This document shows positions 43,767-52,872 of a stretch of DNA of 64,000 bases, piece by piece. The stretch comes from Tunicatimonas pelagia. GTDB lineage: Bacteria; Bacteroidota; Bacteroidia; Cytophagales; Cyclobacteriaceae. Numbering within the stretch: the stretch's first letter is position 1; every line of letters starts with the position of its first letter. The notes below the pieces were generated by a model, which saw only the letters and a list, made by a program, of their open reading frames with translations, searched no databases and had not been told where the DNA came from. The translations under genes and the position numbers were made by a program. The DNA is taken from assembly GCF_030506325.1 (NCBI RefSeq), contig NZ_CP120683.1:3485001-3549000 (forward strand). Direction: 5' to 3'.

Positions 43767-44037
43767 CTAACACATCGGGTCTAGTACATTCTGACAGTAA
43801 AAGTATTTAAGTGTCTTTCTTCCGGAATGATGATAGGCAATCAGGGCAGTCATCATTTCACTGCGGGAAAAGCGTGAATGCCAATGTGGCTCTGCGATTC
43901 CTTCGTCGGCTAAACAGAGGCGTAACTCTTGGAGGAAATCGGCGGCTACTGTAGCGCGGTTTCTACGAAAATTTCGGTTAATTTTGTCGCCGTCAAGATT
44001 TGCATATTCTTTCTGTTGTACAGCAGAGATTTTATTC
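43767..44037 (-). pseudogene. IS982-type transposase, N-terminal fragment
   Basis: An open stretch of ~90 codons without a proper start: ATVAADFLQEL, then HWHSRFSRSEMMTALIAYHH, SGRKTLKYFY and a stop. SRSEMMTALIAYHHSGRKTLKYFY corresponds to the LSDSEIMTILIxFHxSGxRxFKHFY motif of the IS982 family. The start, DDE residues and middle are missing, so it cannot be functional. Confidence 0.75.
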
Positions 44038-44173
44038 TATTGCAGACCTTGACTTTTTTGCGCTTCCAGACAACATAAAACCTTATTTATCAACCACTTC
44101 CTGAATAACTGACGTTAAGATACTAATTAATACGAAGATTAATCCGTAAGGCTTCGGGCAGATGCAGGAACTT

Positions 44174-44551
44174 TCAAGGCTTAATTAAGATGTGGCGAGA
44201 AGTAAACGTGGTCTCGTTTCTACCTAGTAGCTCGATCAAGTGGTAGCCAAACTTAGTCCGAAATGGCTCAGAGATTTTGCCAACTTCGAGGGCTAGGACG
44301 GTTGAATCGTACTCCGGTACAAATTGACCAAATTGAACGCGCCCCATTTCCCCACCAACAGACCCAGAACCTGGATCATCGGAGTATTTTCTGGCCAATT
44401 GATTAAAATCTGCGCCTTTAAGCAATCGTTTCCGTAGCTTTTTTGCTTGCTTTAGAGCTTTCTTCTCACTTTTTGGTAAGCTATTGGTGGTTTGAGCGAA
44501 TGTGTTTACTGCGGTAAGCAAAAAAATTAATGAAGCGATTATTATTCTCAT
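44174..44551 (-). CDS. parvulin-type peptidylprolyl isomerase, exported
   Basis: A 125-residue protein with signal peptide (IIASLIFLLTAVNTFAQ) and a single rotamase domain: KKLRKRLLKGADFNQLARKYSDDPGSGSVGGEMGRV (in part), GQFVPEYDSTVLAL, VGKISEPFRTKFGYHLIELL, then SRHILIKP at the very end. The RHIL strand that normally begins a parvulin domain is at the C terminus, so either the domain is circularly arranged or the protein is a shortened member that lost a second repeat. It would help fold periplasmic or outer-membrane proteins. Downstream edge lies beside the IS982 relic. Confidence 0.82.
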   Translation of the reverse strand: MRIIIASLIFLLTAVNTFAQTTNSLPKSEKKALKQAKKLRKRLLKGADFNQLARKYSDDPGSGSVGGEMGRVQFGQFVPEYDSTVLALEVGKISEPFRTKFGYHLIELLGRNETTFTSRHILIKP

Positions 44552-44773
44552 AGTGCAGGAAGATAATAAAGAGTTAGCCGAAATATCACTAAAGAGCTAC
44601 AATATTTATTCGGTAGTTCAAAATATCTTTAAGTTACTTCGGTCGGTTTAACATCATCATTAGTCTAGAACATCATAGGCTGTCTATACTATATTTCCTA
44701 AAAAGAGATTAAAATATTTAGTGGTATTGCTTGCTTTTTAACAAAGTAGCAGGGAAATTACCATAACCTCAAA

Positions 44774-44781
44774 TACTTTTG
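44774..44781 (+). promoter_or_regulatory. TAnnTTTG box at the start of the sigma gene
   Basis: TACTTTTG is an exact -7 match but ends 3 bases before the first ATG (44784). A transcript from it would start near 44788, after that ATG. If real, translation must begin at ATG 44802. No clear -33 element was seen. Confidence 0.35.
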
Positions 44782-44783
44782 TA

Positions 44784-45347
44784 ATGGTGTCCAGTGAGAT
44801 CATGTTGTATCAGCGACTAGCTAAAGGAGATACCAAAGCTTTTACAAAAATATATCAACAATATTGGGAACAGCTGTACGCTTCGGCTCTTCACTTGACT
44901 AGCGACGAAGCAGTAGCGGAAGAAATAACCCAAGACATCTTTACGGAGCTGTGGCAAAAGCGATCTGACTTGCGTATTCGTACCTCGTTACGCTCGTATT
45001 TATTCGGAATACTAAAGCACAAAGTGTACAATCACTGGGACGCTCAGGCTGTTCGGTATCGGTACCGAAAGCGAATTTTGCCCGCCGAGCCTTGCTATAC
45101 GACCGAAGAAGAAGTTGCCTACCATGAAACCTCCGACTTACTCGAGGAGGCGTTAGCGACACTGCCGCAGAAATCCCGCTCAATCTTCTTGCTAAGCCGA
45201 CGGGAGAACCAGTCGCTAAAGGAAATTGCTTCACACATGAACCTCTCTACCAAAGCGGTAGAATATCACATTACCAAGGCGTTGCGACATTTACGCTTTC
45301 ACTTGCGGGAAGTGCTCTTTGTAATGCTAGGTTGTTTTTTATCGTAA
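44784..45347 (+). CDS. ECF sigma factor of the SusCD type
   Basis: A 187-residue sigma-70 family protein, regions 2 (about 20-85: ITQDIFTELWQKRSDL, RTSLRSYLFGILKHKVYNHW) and 4 (about 125-175: LPQKSRSIFLLSRRENQSLKEIA, then LSTKAVEYHITKALRHLR). The ENQSLKEIAxxMNLSxKAVEYH helix-turn-helix is that of the Bacteroides-expansion ECF group. It drives its own SusCD operon when released by the FecR protein encoded next. ATG 44784 gives MVSSEIMLYQRL; ATG 44802 (MLYQRLAKGD) is equally credible because of a promoter box just before the first ATG. Confidence 0.93.
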   Translation: MVSSEIMLYQRLAKGDTKAFTKIYQQYWEQLYASALHLTSDEAVAEEITQDIFTELWQKRSDLRIRTSLRSYLFGILKHKVYNHWDAQAVRYRYRKRILPAEPCYTTEEEVAYHETSDLLEEALATLPQKSRSIFLLSRRENQSLKEIASHMNLSTKAVEYHITKALRHLRFHLREVLFVMLGCFLS

Positions 45348-45442
45348 CTGCTGCTATAGTCCGTAAAGTTTTTCAAAAAATTTAGTCAGCCGTTTAGGGA
45401 ATTACGGGTGCTAGCTTACTCCTTAGTAAAGCACCATACTCT

Positions 45443-46375
45443 GTGAGCAATTCTTTACTGCGCCAACTAGTTGAGAAATACATAAGCGGACGGGCTACCA
45501 GAGCCGAGCAAGAGCAGCTCGAGCAGTATCTGGATAAACAGGCCCAAAACCCTCCGCAGCTAGATTATCTGTCAGAAAAGGAGAAGCGGCTGTTAGAAAA
45601 AAGGATACTGCAAAAAGTTCAGCGTAATATTCAGCCCACTCGGCCAGGAGCTTATCATACACAAAAACTAGCCCCTACTCTAGTAGCAGCATCAGTGCTG
45701 TTGGTGCTTTTAGTGGGCGGTTATTTTTGGCTAAGCCGCCCCTCTGCTTGGCAACAGTACCAAACCAACTACAACGAGACTTTACCGATTACATTACCCG
45801 ACCAGTCGGTAGTTACTCTCAATGCCCACTCGCGCCTCTGGTACCGAACCTACTGGTCGGACTCGCTACGGGAAGTATGGGTTGAGGGCGAGGCTTTTTT
45901 TGATGTAAAACCCAATACTGAACTTCCGTTTGTGGTACACGCCCGAGAAGCGGACATTCGGGTGCTAGGAACTCAGTTTAATGTACACGACCGGCGAGGG
46001 ACAACGGAAGTGGTGCTAAGCGAAGGGGCGGTTCAGTTAGAAACCGAAGCTCAGCGGTTGAGTCTGGCTCCCGGTGATTTAGTGGCGGTATCGGAGCAAA
46101 AGCCTATTGTACGCAAGCGGGTAGTGCCCGAACGGTATACTGCCTGGCGTAACCGACAGCTTGTCTTCGATGACGTGCCACTGGAAGAAATCGGTAAGCG
46201 CCTAGAAGATATTTACGGCTATCAAATCACCATCACTGATTTAACCCTGCATAAACGGCGGTTTACGGGTTCTGCACCTATGGATAGTGTAGAAGTGTTG
46301 CTTGAGAAGTTCCAATTCGTCTTTGGAGTTAGCATTCAGCAAGAAGGTCAGCGTATTCGTATCAGCTCAGAATAA
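45443..46375 (+). CDS. FecR family anti-sigma/sensor protein
   Basis: A 310-residue protein starting at GTG 45443 (VSNSLLRQLVEKYISG). A cytoplasmic N-terminal region (~1-75) binds sigma; a single membrane helix follows at ~78-97 (LVAASVLLVLLVGGYFWL); the FecR domain is periplasmic: ITLPDQSVVTLNAHSRL, VWVEGEAFFDVKPN, FVVHAREADIRVLGTQFNV. The C terminus, with LEEIGKRLEDIYGYQITI and RRFTGSAPMDSVEVLLEKFQ, is the DUF4974 domain common in Bacteroidota FecR. It relays substrate binding by the SusC receptor to the sigma factor upstream. Confidence 0.95.
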   Translation: MSNSLLRQLVEKYISGRATRAEQEQLEQYLDKQAQNPPQLDYLSEKEKRLLEKRILQKVQRNIQPTRPGAYHTQKLAPTLVAASVLLVLLVGGYFWLSRPSAWQQYQTNYNETLPITLPDQSVVTLNAHSRLWYRTYWSDSLREVWVEGEAFFDVKPNTELPFVVHAREADIRVLGTQFNVHDRRGTTEVVLSEGAVQLETEAQRLSLAPGDLVAVSEQKPIVRKRVVPERYTAWRNRQLVFDDVPLEEIGKRLEDIYGYQITITDLTLHKRRFTGSAPMDSVEVLLEKFQFVFGVSIQQEGQRIRISSE

Positions 46376-46404
46376 ACAATCATACAACACAAAAACTTTT
46401 TATT

Positions 46405-49400
46405 ATGCCACCCAGATTTACGAAATTAGCGACTCTGTACTTGGGAATAATTCTCCTGGGCAGTCACCTCGCCTTCAGTCAATCGTTAGCTTTTTTTCAA
46501 AAAAGCACCGTAGCAAACACTAAAACGCAGCCATTAATTGAGGTGTTAACTGAGGTTGAGCACAAACATTCCGTGCGCTTCGACTACGAAAAATTAGCAC
46601 TACAGGACAAGTATGTAGATGCAGAAATTTGGCAACAGTCCACTCAGGATGTGGAACAGGCTCTACAAACCCTACTTCCGCCACTGGGCCTCACCTACAA
46701 AAAGTACCCAGACAATACTTACGTAATCTACTCCCCTCCGGCCACAAAGAAAACACAGGTTACCCCTCTACCAAATCATCGGCCTGACACGAATGCATCA
46801 GTCTCTTTACCTACGCATCAGTCTGCAGTGAGGGCGGTAACGAATACGGTTTTCTCTCGAGCCAAAATTGACAAGGAAATTCGGGGTAAGGTTACCGATT
46901 TGGCTACTGACGAACCACTACCCGGAGTAAATGTTGTAGTAAAAGGTACGGTCATTGGCACCGTTACCGATGTTGATGGTAACTACGGCTTAGTTGTTCC
47001 CGACGATGCGGAAGTATTAGTATTTACTTATGTAGGGTTTGAGCGTGAAGAAATAGCTATCGGTAATCAGACAGTGATTGATGTGTCATTGGCTCCCGAT
47101 CTTCAATCGCTGCAAGAGGTAGTCGTCGTAGGTTACGGCACCCAAGAAAAAAGTAGTATTACTGGTTCTATATCGTCTATCAAGGGGGAAAGTTTACGCC
47201 AAACGGTGGCGGCCCAACCGGATGCTATGCTACAGGGTAAAGTAGCAGGGGTACAAGTAGTACAGAATACCGGAGCACCGGGAGCGGAAGTGTTTTTACG
47301 GGTACGGGGTACCGCTTCGCTTCGGGCGGATACCCGTCCGCTGTATGTTATTGATGGCGTACCCATGAACAATATCAACCAAGCTAATTTCAGTGCCGGA
47401 CAGCGAGCTTCAGCACTAGCTAACTTAAACCCGAACGATATTGAGTCAATTGAAATTTTGAAGGATGCTGCCGCTACAGCCATTTACGGTTCGCGAGGTT
47501 CAAACGGGGTAGTGCTAATTACTACGAAACGCGGTAGCGATGGTAAGGCTACTTTTTCATTTGATGGTTATCATGGCGTGCAGTCGGTCTGGAAAACGTT
47601 AGATCTACTCGATGGCCAAGGGTTCTCCAATACCTTACGCGAGGCTGTTGAAAATCGTAATGCTGTGGCGGGCTCTACCATCGCCGACCTGAGCGATGAT
47701 GAGTATGTACAAGCCCTCACTGTCACTGGCGAGAATACCGACTGGCAAGACGAGGTATTTCGGCTCGCACCCATATCAAATTATAACCTTTCGGTAAGTG
47801 GTGGCGAAGGGCGGATACGATCGTTCGCCTCACTAGGAGTATTCAGCCAAGAGGGAATCATCATCGGGCAAGACTTTGATCGGATTACCGGGCGGTTGAA
47901 CTTAGACTATCAAGCTACCGATAAGCTAAAAATCAATACCAGCATTACCTACAGTAATACCCAAAAGGATGAAGTAGCCAATGACTTTAGTAGTATATCG
48001 GTGCTGGGAAATGCCCTACTGAGCAATCCTAACCTTCCAGTTTACAACCCCGATGGTACCTACACTGTGGATCCGTTAGGACGAAATGGAGCGGAAAATC
48101 CGGTAATGTTGGCTAACGAGATTACGTTTGATAATCTACAGCGACGATTAATCGCCAACGTGCAGGCCGAGTACGAGATCATGCCCAACCTAACGTTTCG
48201 TTCTGTATTGGGTATCGACAATCTGAGCGAACGTATTGAGCGGTTCTTACCCAGTTTCATTCTCAGCACCGGGGGTTCAGCAGATGCTGAGGCTATTAAC
48301 GCTCAAACCTCAACCTGGCTCAACGATAATACCCTTACGTACCAGAGAGAGATGGGCGAACATAACATTTCAGCCTTGGCTGGATTTGGAGTGCAACGTA
48401 CCGACGAGTCGTTTCTGCGGGCGGGTGGACGAGTGGCTGGCTCCGATATTATTACCACTGTGGCCATTGCTAACCCTGACTTACCTCAGCATTATCTAAC
48501 TGCTTGGAGTTTATTGTCGTACTTCGGCCGGGTAAACTATACATTCCGAGACCGCTACGTTTTAGAAGCAAGCTTCCGGGCTGATGGTTCGTCGCGTTTT
48601 GGGGAGAACAATCGCTTTGGCTACTTTCCCGCTATCTCAGGAGCTTGGCGAGCTATCGAAGAGCCGTTTTTACAGAATGTAGACTGGCTGAGTAACTTAA
48701 AAGTGCGAGCCGCGTACGGCATTACCGGTAACCAAGAAGGGTTAGATAACTTTGGTTCGCTTACCCGTTACGGAACGGGACGTAACTACGATGGTAATCC
48801 GGGTATCTCACAAGTAAACGTGCCTAACCCTGATTTAAGCTGGGAGTCTACCGAATCTATCAATCTCGGAGTAGATATTGGCTTGCTACAGGAACGTATT
48901 TCGCTGAGCGTAGATGCCTATAATCGTGATACCCGGGATTTGCTCTTTACCCGGCAACTACCTTGGACTTCTGGTTTCAGCTCATTAATCAACGAGAATG
49001 TGGGTAATATGCGTAACCAAGGAATAGAGCTAGCGCTCACCACGCGCAATTTTAATGGGGCTTTCCGGTGGACAACTGATTTCAACATCTCATTCAACCG
49101 CAACGAAATCACCTCACTGCCAAGTAATGGCGTGGCAGGTTCCGATTTTATATTTCAACTGCCGAGTGCTTACAGCGCGGAAGGGCCCTACAGCATTTAC
49201 CGTGTGGGGCAGCCAATTGGTAGCTTCTACGGGTTCGAATATCAGGGAATATACCGTACCGACGAAGATGTGCCGGAAAACCTGCGCGACGATGGAGCTA
49301 ACAACAACTTTGCCGGAGGCTTCCCTATTTTTCGTGATACCGATGGGAATGGAATATACCAGCGGGAGTTTGACCGGGTAATTATTGGTAACGCCTTGCC

Positions 49401-49914
49401 CTTACACACCGGGGGAATGACCAACACCTTTGGCTACAAGAATTTTGAGCTAAGCGTGGTTTTGAACTGGTCTTACGGTAACGATGTCTATAACATGACC
49501 CGGGCGGCGCTTACTAGTATGGCCGATGATTTTAATCAGTTGGCCGAAGTAGAAGGACGATGGCAGCAACCCGGCGACGAGGCAATCCATCCCATTGCCA
49601 TGTACAGTGCCTCTTCGTTTCAAGGAATTTCTTTTTCAGATGCTTCTAGTCGCTATATTGAAGATGGCTCTTTCTTGCGGGTGCGTAACATAAGTTTAGG
49701 CTACTCGTTGGCTAATAGTCTGCTAGAAAATACCCCCATCAGTGCAGCTCGGGTGTACGTGACCGGGCAGAACCTGTTCACATTTACGAATTATTCTGGG
49801 CTTGACCCCGAAAGCCAAAATACCGGCGGTGGTCTTATTCCGACTCTAGGGGTAGATTATTTAACTCAACCCCAACCGCGCACGGTATTAGTCGGCGTAA
49901 ACATTAGCTTCTAA
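46405..49914 (+). CDS. SusC/RagA family TonB-linked outer membrane receptor with STN domain
   Basis: An 1169-residue outer-membrane transporter. Order: signal peptide; STN signalling domain (~45-105, PLIEVLTEVEHKHSVRFDYE), which contacts FecR; carboxypeptidase-like beta-sandwich (~160-235, GKVTDLATDEPLPGVNVVVKG); TonB-dependent plug with EVVVVGYGTQEKSSITGS as TonB box and IESIEILKDAAATAIYGSRG; then a 22-strand barrel ending VLVGVNISF. The STN domain shows that this receptor signals through the FecR/sigma pair upstream. It imports glycan or peptide fragments with the SusD partner encoded 11 bases downstream. The ligand is unknown because no degradative enzyme gene is adjacent. Confidence 0.96.
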   Translation: MPPRFTKLATLYLGIILLGSHLAFSQSLAFFQKSTVANTKTQPLIEVLTEVEHKHSVRFDYEKLALQDKYVDAEIWQQSTQDVEQALQTLLPPLGLTYKKYPDNTYVIYSPPATKKTQVTPLPNHRPDTNASVSLPTHQSAVRAVTNTVFSRAKIDKEIRGKVTDLATDEPLPGVNVVVKGTVIGTVTDVDGNYGLVVPDDAEVLVFTYVGFEREEIAIGNQTVIDVSLAPDLQSLQEVVVVGYGTQEKSSITGSISSIKGESLRQTVAAQPDAMLQGKVAGVQVVQNTGAPGAEVFLRVRGTASLRADTRPLYVIDGVPMNNINQANFSAGQRASALANLNPNDIESIEILKDAAATAIYGSRGSNGVVLITTKRGSDGKATFSFDGYHGVQSVWKTLDLLDGQGFSNTLREAVENRNAVAGSTIADLSDDEYVQALTVTGENTDWQDEVFRLAPISNYNLSVSGGEGRIRSFASLGVFSQEGIIIGQDFDRITGRLNLDYQATDKLKINTSITYSNTQKDEVANDFSSISVLGNALLSNPNLPVYNPDGTYTVDPLGRNGAENPVMLANEITFDNLQRRLIANVQAEYEIMPNLTFRSVLGIDNLSERIERFLPSFILSTGGSADAEAINAQTSTWLNDNTLTYQREMGEHNISALAGFGVQRTDESFLRAGGRVAGSDIITTVAIANPDLPQHYLTAWSLLSYFGRVNYTFRDRYVLEASFRADGSSRFGENNRFGYFPAISGAWRAIEEPFLQNVDWLSNLKVRAAYGITGNQEGLDNFGSLTRYGTGRNYDGNPGISQVNVPNPDLSWESTESINLGVDIGLLQERISLSVDAYNRDTRDLLFTRQLPWTSGFSSLINENVGNMRNQGIELALTTRNFNGAFRWTTDFNISFNRNEITSLPSNGVAGSDFIFQLPSAYSAEGPYSIYRVGQPIGSFYGFEYQGIYRTDEDVPENLRDDGANNNFAGGFPIFRDTDGNGIYQREFDRVIIGNALPLHTGGMTNTFGYKNFELSVVLNWSYGNDVYNMTRAALTSMADDFNQLAEVEGRWQQPGDEAIHPIAMYSASSFQGISFSDASSRYIEDGSFLRVRNISLGYSLANSLLENTPISAARVYVTGQNLFTFTNYSGLDPESQNTGGGLIPTLGVDYLTQPQPRTVLVGVNISF

Positions 49915-49925
49915 ACTCAACCATC

Positions 49926-51308
49926 ATGAAAAATATTATGTATCGTATAAGCCTTATTTTCTTGTTGTTCGGTGGGATCACTGCCTGCGAGTTTCTAGAA
50001 ATAGAACCCGTCAGTGAGATTACCTCAGCCAACTTCTTTCAAACCGAAGGAGATGCCGAAGCCGCTTTAATTGCCTGCTACGACGCTCTACAAAGTTTTA
50101 CTTACGCTCGGGATATTATCATCGTTAGCGGGGTAGTATCCGACGAAGCGTTTGCCGCCCGAGGTGGAAACTACACCCGGCACGAGGGATTTGTCCACCA
50201 CGGGAACCACGGGAATATCCGGCAGTTTTGGCAAGAGTCTTACGAGACCATTCAGCGGACGTTAGATGTAACTGAGCAAGTGCCTACTATAACCGACCCT
50301 GCTCTTACTCAAGCGGATAAAGACCGTATTGCGGGTGAAGCACTGTTCATTCGGGCATTATCCTATTTTAATCTAACCCGTTGGTTCGGAAGAATTCCAA
50401 TAGTACCCCGCACCACCAAAAGTCCTGAGCAAGAGTTGCAGTTGTCTCGGAGTGAGGTGAGCGAGGTGCTGGCACTGGTGATTAGCGAACTTCAGCAAGC
50501 CGAAACTTTATTACCTGAAGAGAATGGGGACCGCTCCCGAGCTGAGCGAGGGGCCGCTCAAGCATTGCTGGCGCGGGTATATCTGTGGCGCAACAATCCT
50601 GGCGATTATGACCTTGCCCTCGCCGAGTGCGATAAAGTGTTAAATAACGATCGCTACCGCTTGATTGATGGCACTGATTACGCTTCCATGTTTGCGGTGG
50701 GTGAGCAAAATGCGGCTGAATCTATTTTTGAAATTTCATATCGTCCCGATCGCACTCAAGAAGGACATGCTTTGGATAGTGAGACCATTCCGGCGCAAGG
50801 AACTCGTTACCGGGTGCGCCCTGATACGGTTAGTACCCTGCGATTTACGGAAAATGATATTCGCCGCACGGTTTGCGTAGATAGCTTTGAGAACAATTAC
50901 TATATCAAGAAGTATGAGTCGGGTCCCCCCGAGCTAAATACCAACCGTAATCTTCAAGATGCTAACATCATTGTGCTTCGTCTAGCCGATATTATCCTCA
51001 TGAAAGCAGAATGCCTGAATGAGCTGGGGCGAACCGGAGAGGCAATACCACTAATCAACCAAATTCGTGAACGGGCTGGCCTTGCTCCTACCACTGCTGC
51101 TTCAGCTGATGCGGTGCGACAAGCCATTCTGGACGAACGCTTTTTGGAGCTATATTTTGAAGGGCAACGTTGGTTTGATTTGGTACGCACTGGTTTGGTA
51201 GACGATGTGATTGAAAATCTACCGGATATGGATAGAGTACTATGGCCGGTTCCTACCCGGGAAATTGATATTAACCCTAATTTACTACCGCAAAATTCTG
51301 GGTTTTAA
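49926..51308 (+). CDS. SusD/RagB family nutrient-binding lipoprotein
   Basis: A 460-residue surface lipoprotein with lipobox ITAC (Cys20) and the SusD alpha-helical/TPR-like fold. N-terminal LEIEPVSEITSANFFQTEGDAEAALIACYDAL (in part), ALFIRALSYFNLTRWFGRIPIV near residue 140, GAAQALLARVYLWRN near 210, and the C-terminal ILDERFLELYFEGQRWFDLVRTG followed by LWPVPTREIDINPNLLPQNSGF (in part) are diagnostic. It caps the SusC barrel and captures substrate. It completes the sigma-FecR-SusC-SusD unit. Confidence 0.96.
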   Translation: MKNIMYRISLIFLLFGGITACEFLEIEPVSEITSANFFQTEGDAEAALIACYDALQSFTYARDIIIVSGVVSDEAFAARGGNYTRHEGFVHHGNHGNIRQFWQESYETIQRTLDVTEQVPTITDPALTQADKDRIAGEALFIRALSYFNLTRWFGRIPIVPRTTKSPEQELQLSRSEVSEVLALVISELQQAETLLPEENGDRSRAERGAAQALLARVYLWRNNPGDYDLALAECDKVLNNDRYRLIDGTDYASMFAVGEQNAAESIFEISYRPDRTQEGHALDSETIPAQGTRYRVRPDTVSTLRFTENDIRRTVCVDSFENNYYIKKYESGPPELNTNRNLQDANIIVLRLADIILMKAECLNELGRTGEAIPLINQIRERAGLAPTTAASADAVRQAILDERFLELYFEGQRWFDLVRTGLVDDVIENLPDMDRVLWPVPTREIDINPNLLPQNSGF

Positions 51309-51726
51309 CCATATAGCTATTTGATGATTAGGGTGTACAACAATTTTGCAAAAAGTGAGGTATCCCCGGATGAGCGAATCGGACTGCCGACACAGCGAAT
51401 TCCGGTGGACGCTACGCGGGGTCTCCTTCCTATGCTGTGGGAGATGCTGCGCCACGGTGGCCGGAATTCATTGGGCATCGGGCGCAAAGCCTCATCCGGT
51501 AAGGCAATACGCAAAATTATAGCACACCCAATAATTACCCTATTATTTAACCATTCGGTTTCTTTGTATTTTACGAAAATCGGATGGTTAAAATCACCCC
51601 TTTTTCTAATCGCACTTGCCTGGTTTCCTGTAACAAAGACAACTTTTGATCGAGGGTAAAAAGGTCGGCTAGTACAAAGAAACAGTTTTCGCAGCGGCTA
51701 AAACTCTGTACAGTGCGGTTTGCCTA
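51309..51726. other. gap after susD: structured inverted repeat, no gene
   Basis: 418 bases between the SusD gene and the AraC gene (stops face each other). 51342-51518 is a GC-rich inverted repeat described separately; the remaining ~200 bases are AT-rich with several short open frames that have no start context or recognisable product. Confidence 0.5.
51342..51518. repeat. ~177-bp inverted-repeat element with nested palindromes
   Basis: Outer AATTTTGC/GCAAAATT, middle CCGGATGAG/CTCATCCGG and inner GAATTCCGG/CCGGAATTC arms are paired in order around a GC-rich core (about 51430). The stretch could fold into one long, interrupted stem. It is far richer in GC than its surroundings and has no open frame of note. 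It could act as a 3' end structure for the SusCD transcript or be a dispersed repeat. Confidence 0.65.
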
Positions 51727-52641
51727 TTATCGGTTTGCCTGCGTGGCTCTATGCTGAAATTCGCCGGGAGATAGCTGTTTTTTTCGTTTGAATAAGCGGT
51801 TGAAGTAGGAGCGGTTCTCGAAACCACATTCTAGGTAGACTTCCTTAATTTTCCGGTGAGGGTCTCGTAGCATGTTAGCCGCCTGGTTAATACGTTCGTC
51901 GTTAACAAAATCAATGGGGGAAGCACCTACCTCATTTTTAAATACCCGGTAAAAGTGCGATTTGCTCATACACGCTTTCTCACTTAGTGTATCAATGCTT
52001 AGTGATTCATCCAGGTGATTGCGAATGTACTGAATAACGTAGGCGAGACGATTATTGCCCGACGCCTCATCTGCTGACTCGGTATAGGTCTTTTTAGTAT
52101 TGGCCTGTAAAATCCGAATAATCAGCTCCTGGAGCATATTGTTGACGAAGAAGTCTTTGGCTGGGTGGTTTTCGGTGAACAAGAAAATCAATCGCTGCAA
52201 AATCTGGTAAATGCCTGCATCATTGGTAAAGTAGAAATTGTAATCCATCAAATTCCACTCCTGCTCATCAGCCTTCGGCATGGTTTCGTTCATCAGGGTT
52301 ATGATTTCTCCTACGCGATCCTCAGCAATCGCGATAGCTAAACAACGGGTAGGGTCATTTTGCTGAGCTTCTGGAAAGTTAATTTGCATTATCTCCTTGG
52401 CAGGAAGAATAAGTGATTCACCCGGTAGGAAATCAAAAGGTTGATGGTCGCGCAGATGCATAATTTTTTTCCCCCGCAGCATACTGGCTAGTACCGGCTG
52501 GTCAAACTGTAAGTGAACCCGCTCAGCCTGCTGCTGGGTCTCAAACACGTGCAGGGCAGCCTGACCTAGTGTGTAGGTAGTCTGATTTTCTACTAGAGTT
52601 TCTAGCTTTCTTTTCTCAAAGAAGTGATTTGGTAACTGCAT
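51727..52641 (-). CDS. AraC family transcriptional regulator
   Basis: A 304-residue regulator. The C-terminal ~100 residues contain the two AraC helix-turn-helix units: IDTLSEKACMSKSHFYRVFKNE (in part, ~225-245) and VYLECGFENRSYFNRLFKRK (~273-292). The N-terminal ~180 residues form a cupin-like sensing domain (RVHLQFDQPVLASMLRGKK; LPGESLILPAKEIMQINFP). It is divergent from aldehyde dehydrogenase, with 231 bases between starts, and this AraC/aldehyde dehydrogenase/DUF779 grouping recurs in other bacteria, so it probably controls the dehydrogenase. Confidence 0.93.
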   Translation of the reverse strand: MQLPNHFFEKRKLETLVENQTTYTLGQAALHVFETQQQAERVHLQFDQPVLASMLRGKKIMHLRDHQPFDFLPGESLILPAKEIMQINFPEAQQNDPTRCLAIAIAEDRVGEIITLMNETMPKADEQEWNLMDYNFYFTNDAGIYQILQRLIFLFTENHPAKDFFVNNMLQELIIRILQANTKKTYTESADEASGNNRLAYVIQYIRNHLDESLSIDTLSEKACMSKSHFYRVFKNEVGASPIDFVNDERINQAANMLRDPHRKIKEVYLECGFENRSYFNRLFKRKKQLSPGEFQHRATQANR

Positions 52642-52872
52642 AATAGATAGGCAAGACTTTACTAACTAACAAATAATAGTACTTTATTTTTAGCAAATAT
52701 GCAATTTGTTTAGATGAAATGATTTTAAGATTATCAAAATATTAGTTTTAAGAGAATTGTTCACGTGAATGATAGAATCCGTCAGCACTTTTCTCCTTCA
52801 ATTCTTTAACTTGAGTACCCGATAAAAAATTTGATTTATTATCTGATTTCATAACCTAAAATCCCTACAACT
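52642..52872. promoter_or_regulatory. divergent control region of araC-like and aldehyde dehydrogenase genes
   Basis: 231 AT-rich bases holding the promoters of both genes. An AAATTTG near 52828 resembles a -7 core but lacks the TA at the right distance. No clear palindromic operator was seen. Confidence 0.3.

Larger units (their letters stand above)
43565..44118 (-). mobile_element. internally deleted IS982-type element
   Basis: 554 bases bounded by perfect 19-base inverted repeats TTAACGTCAGTTATTCAGG. Inside, on the minus strand, are two pieces of an IS982-type transposase: an N-terminal-like part (43767-44037) and a C-terminal-like part (43605-43710). A full IS982 is about 1 kb, so the middle with the catalytic residues is gone. 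No clear target duplication was found. The intact ends could still be moved by a transposase elsewhere in the genome. Confidence 0.82.
43557..44173. other. gap after dnaE, filled mostly by an IS982 relic
   Basis: 617 bases with no intact gene. Only ~8 bases separate the dnaE stop from the relic's left terminal repeat, and ~55 bases separate its right repeat from the PPIase stop. Confidence 0.6.

Noticed and set aside
51321-51659. 112-codon plus-strand open frame after susD
   Set aside because: It crosses the GC-rich inverted repeat, has no signal or domain and no good start context; likely chance.
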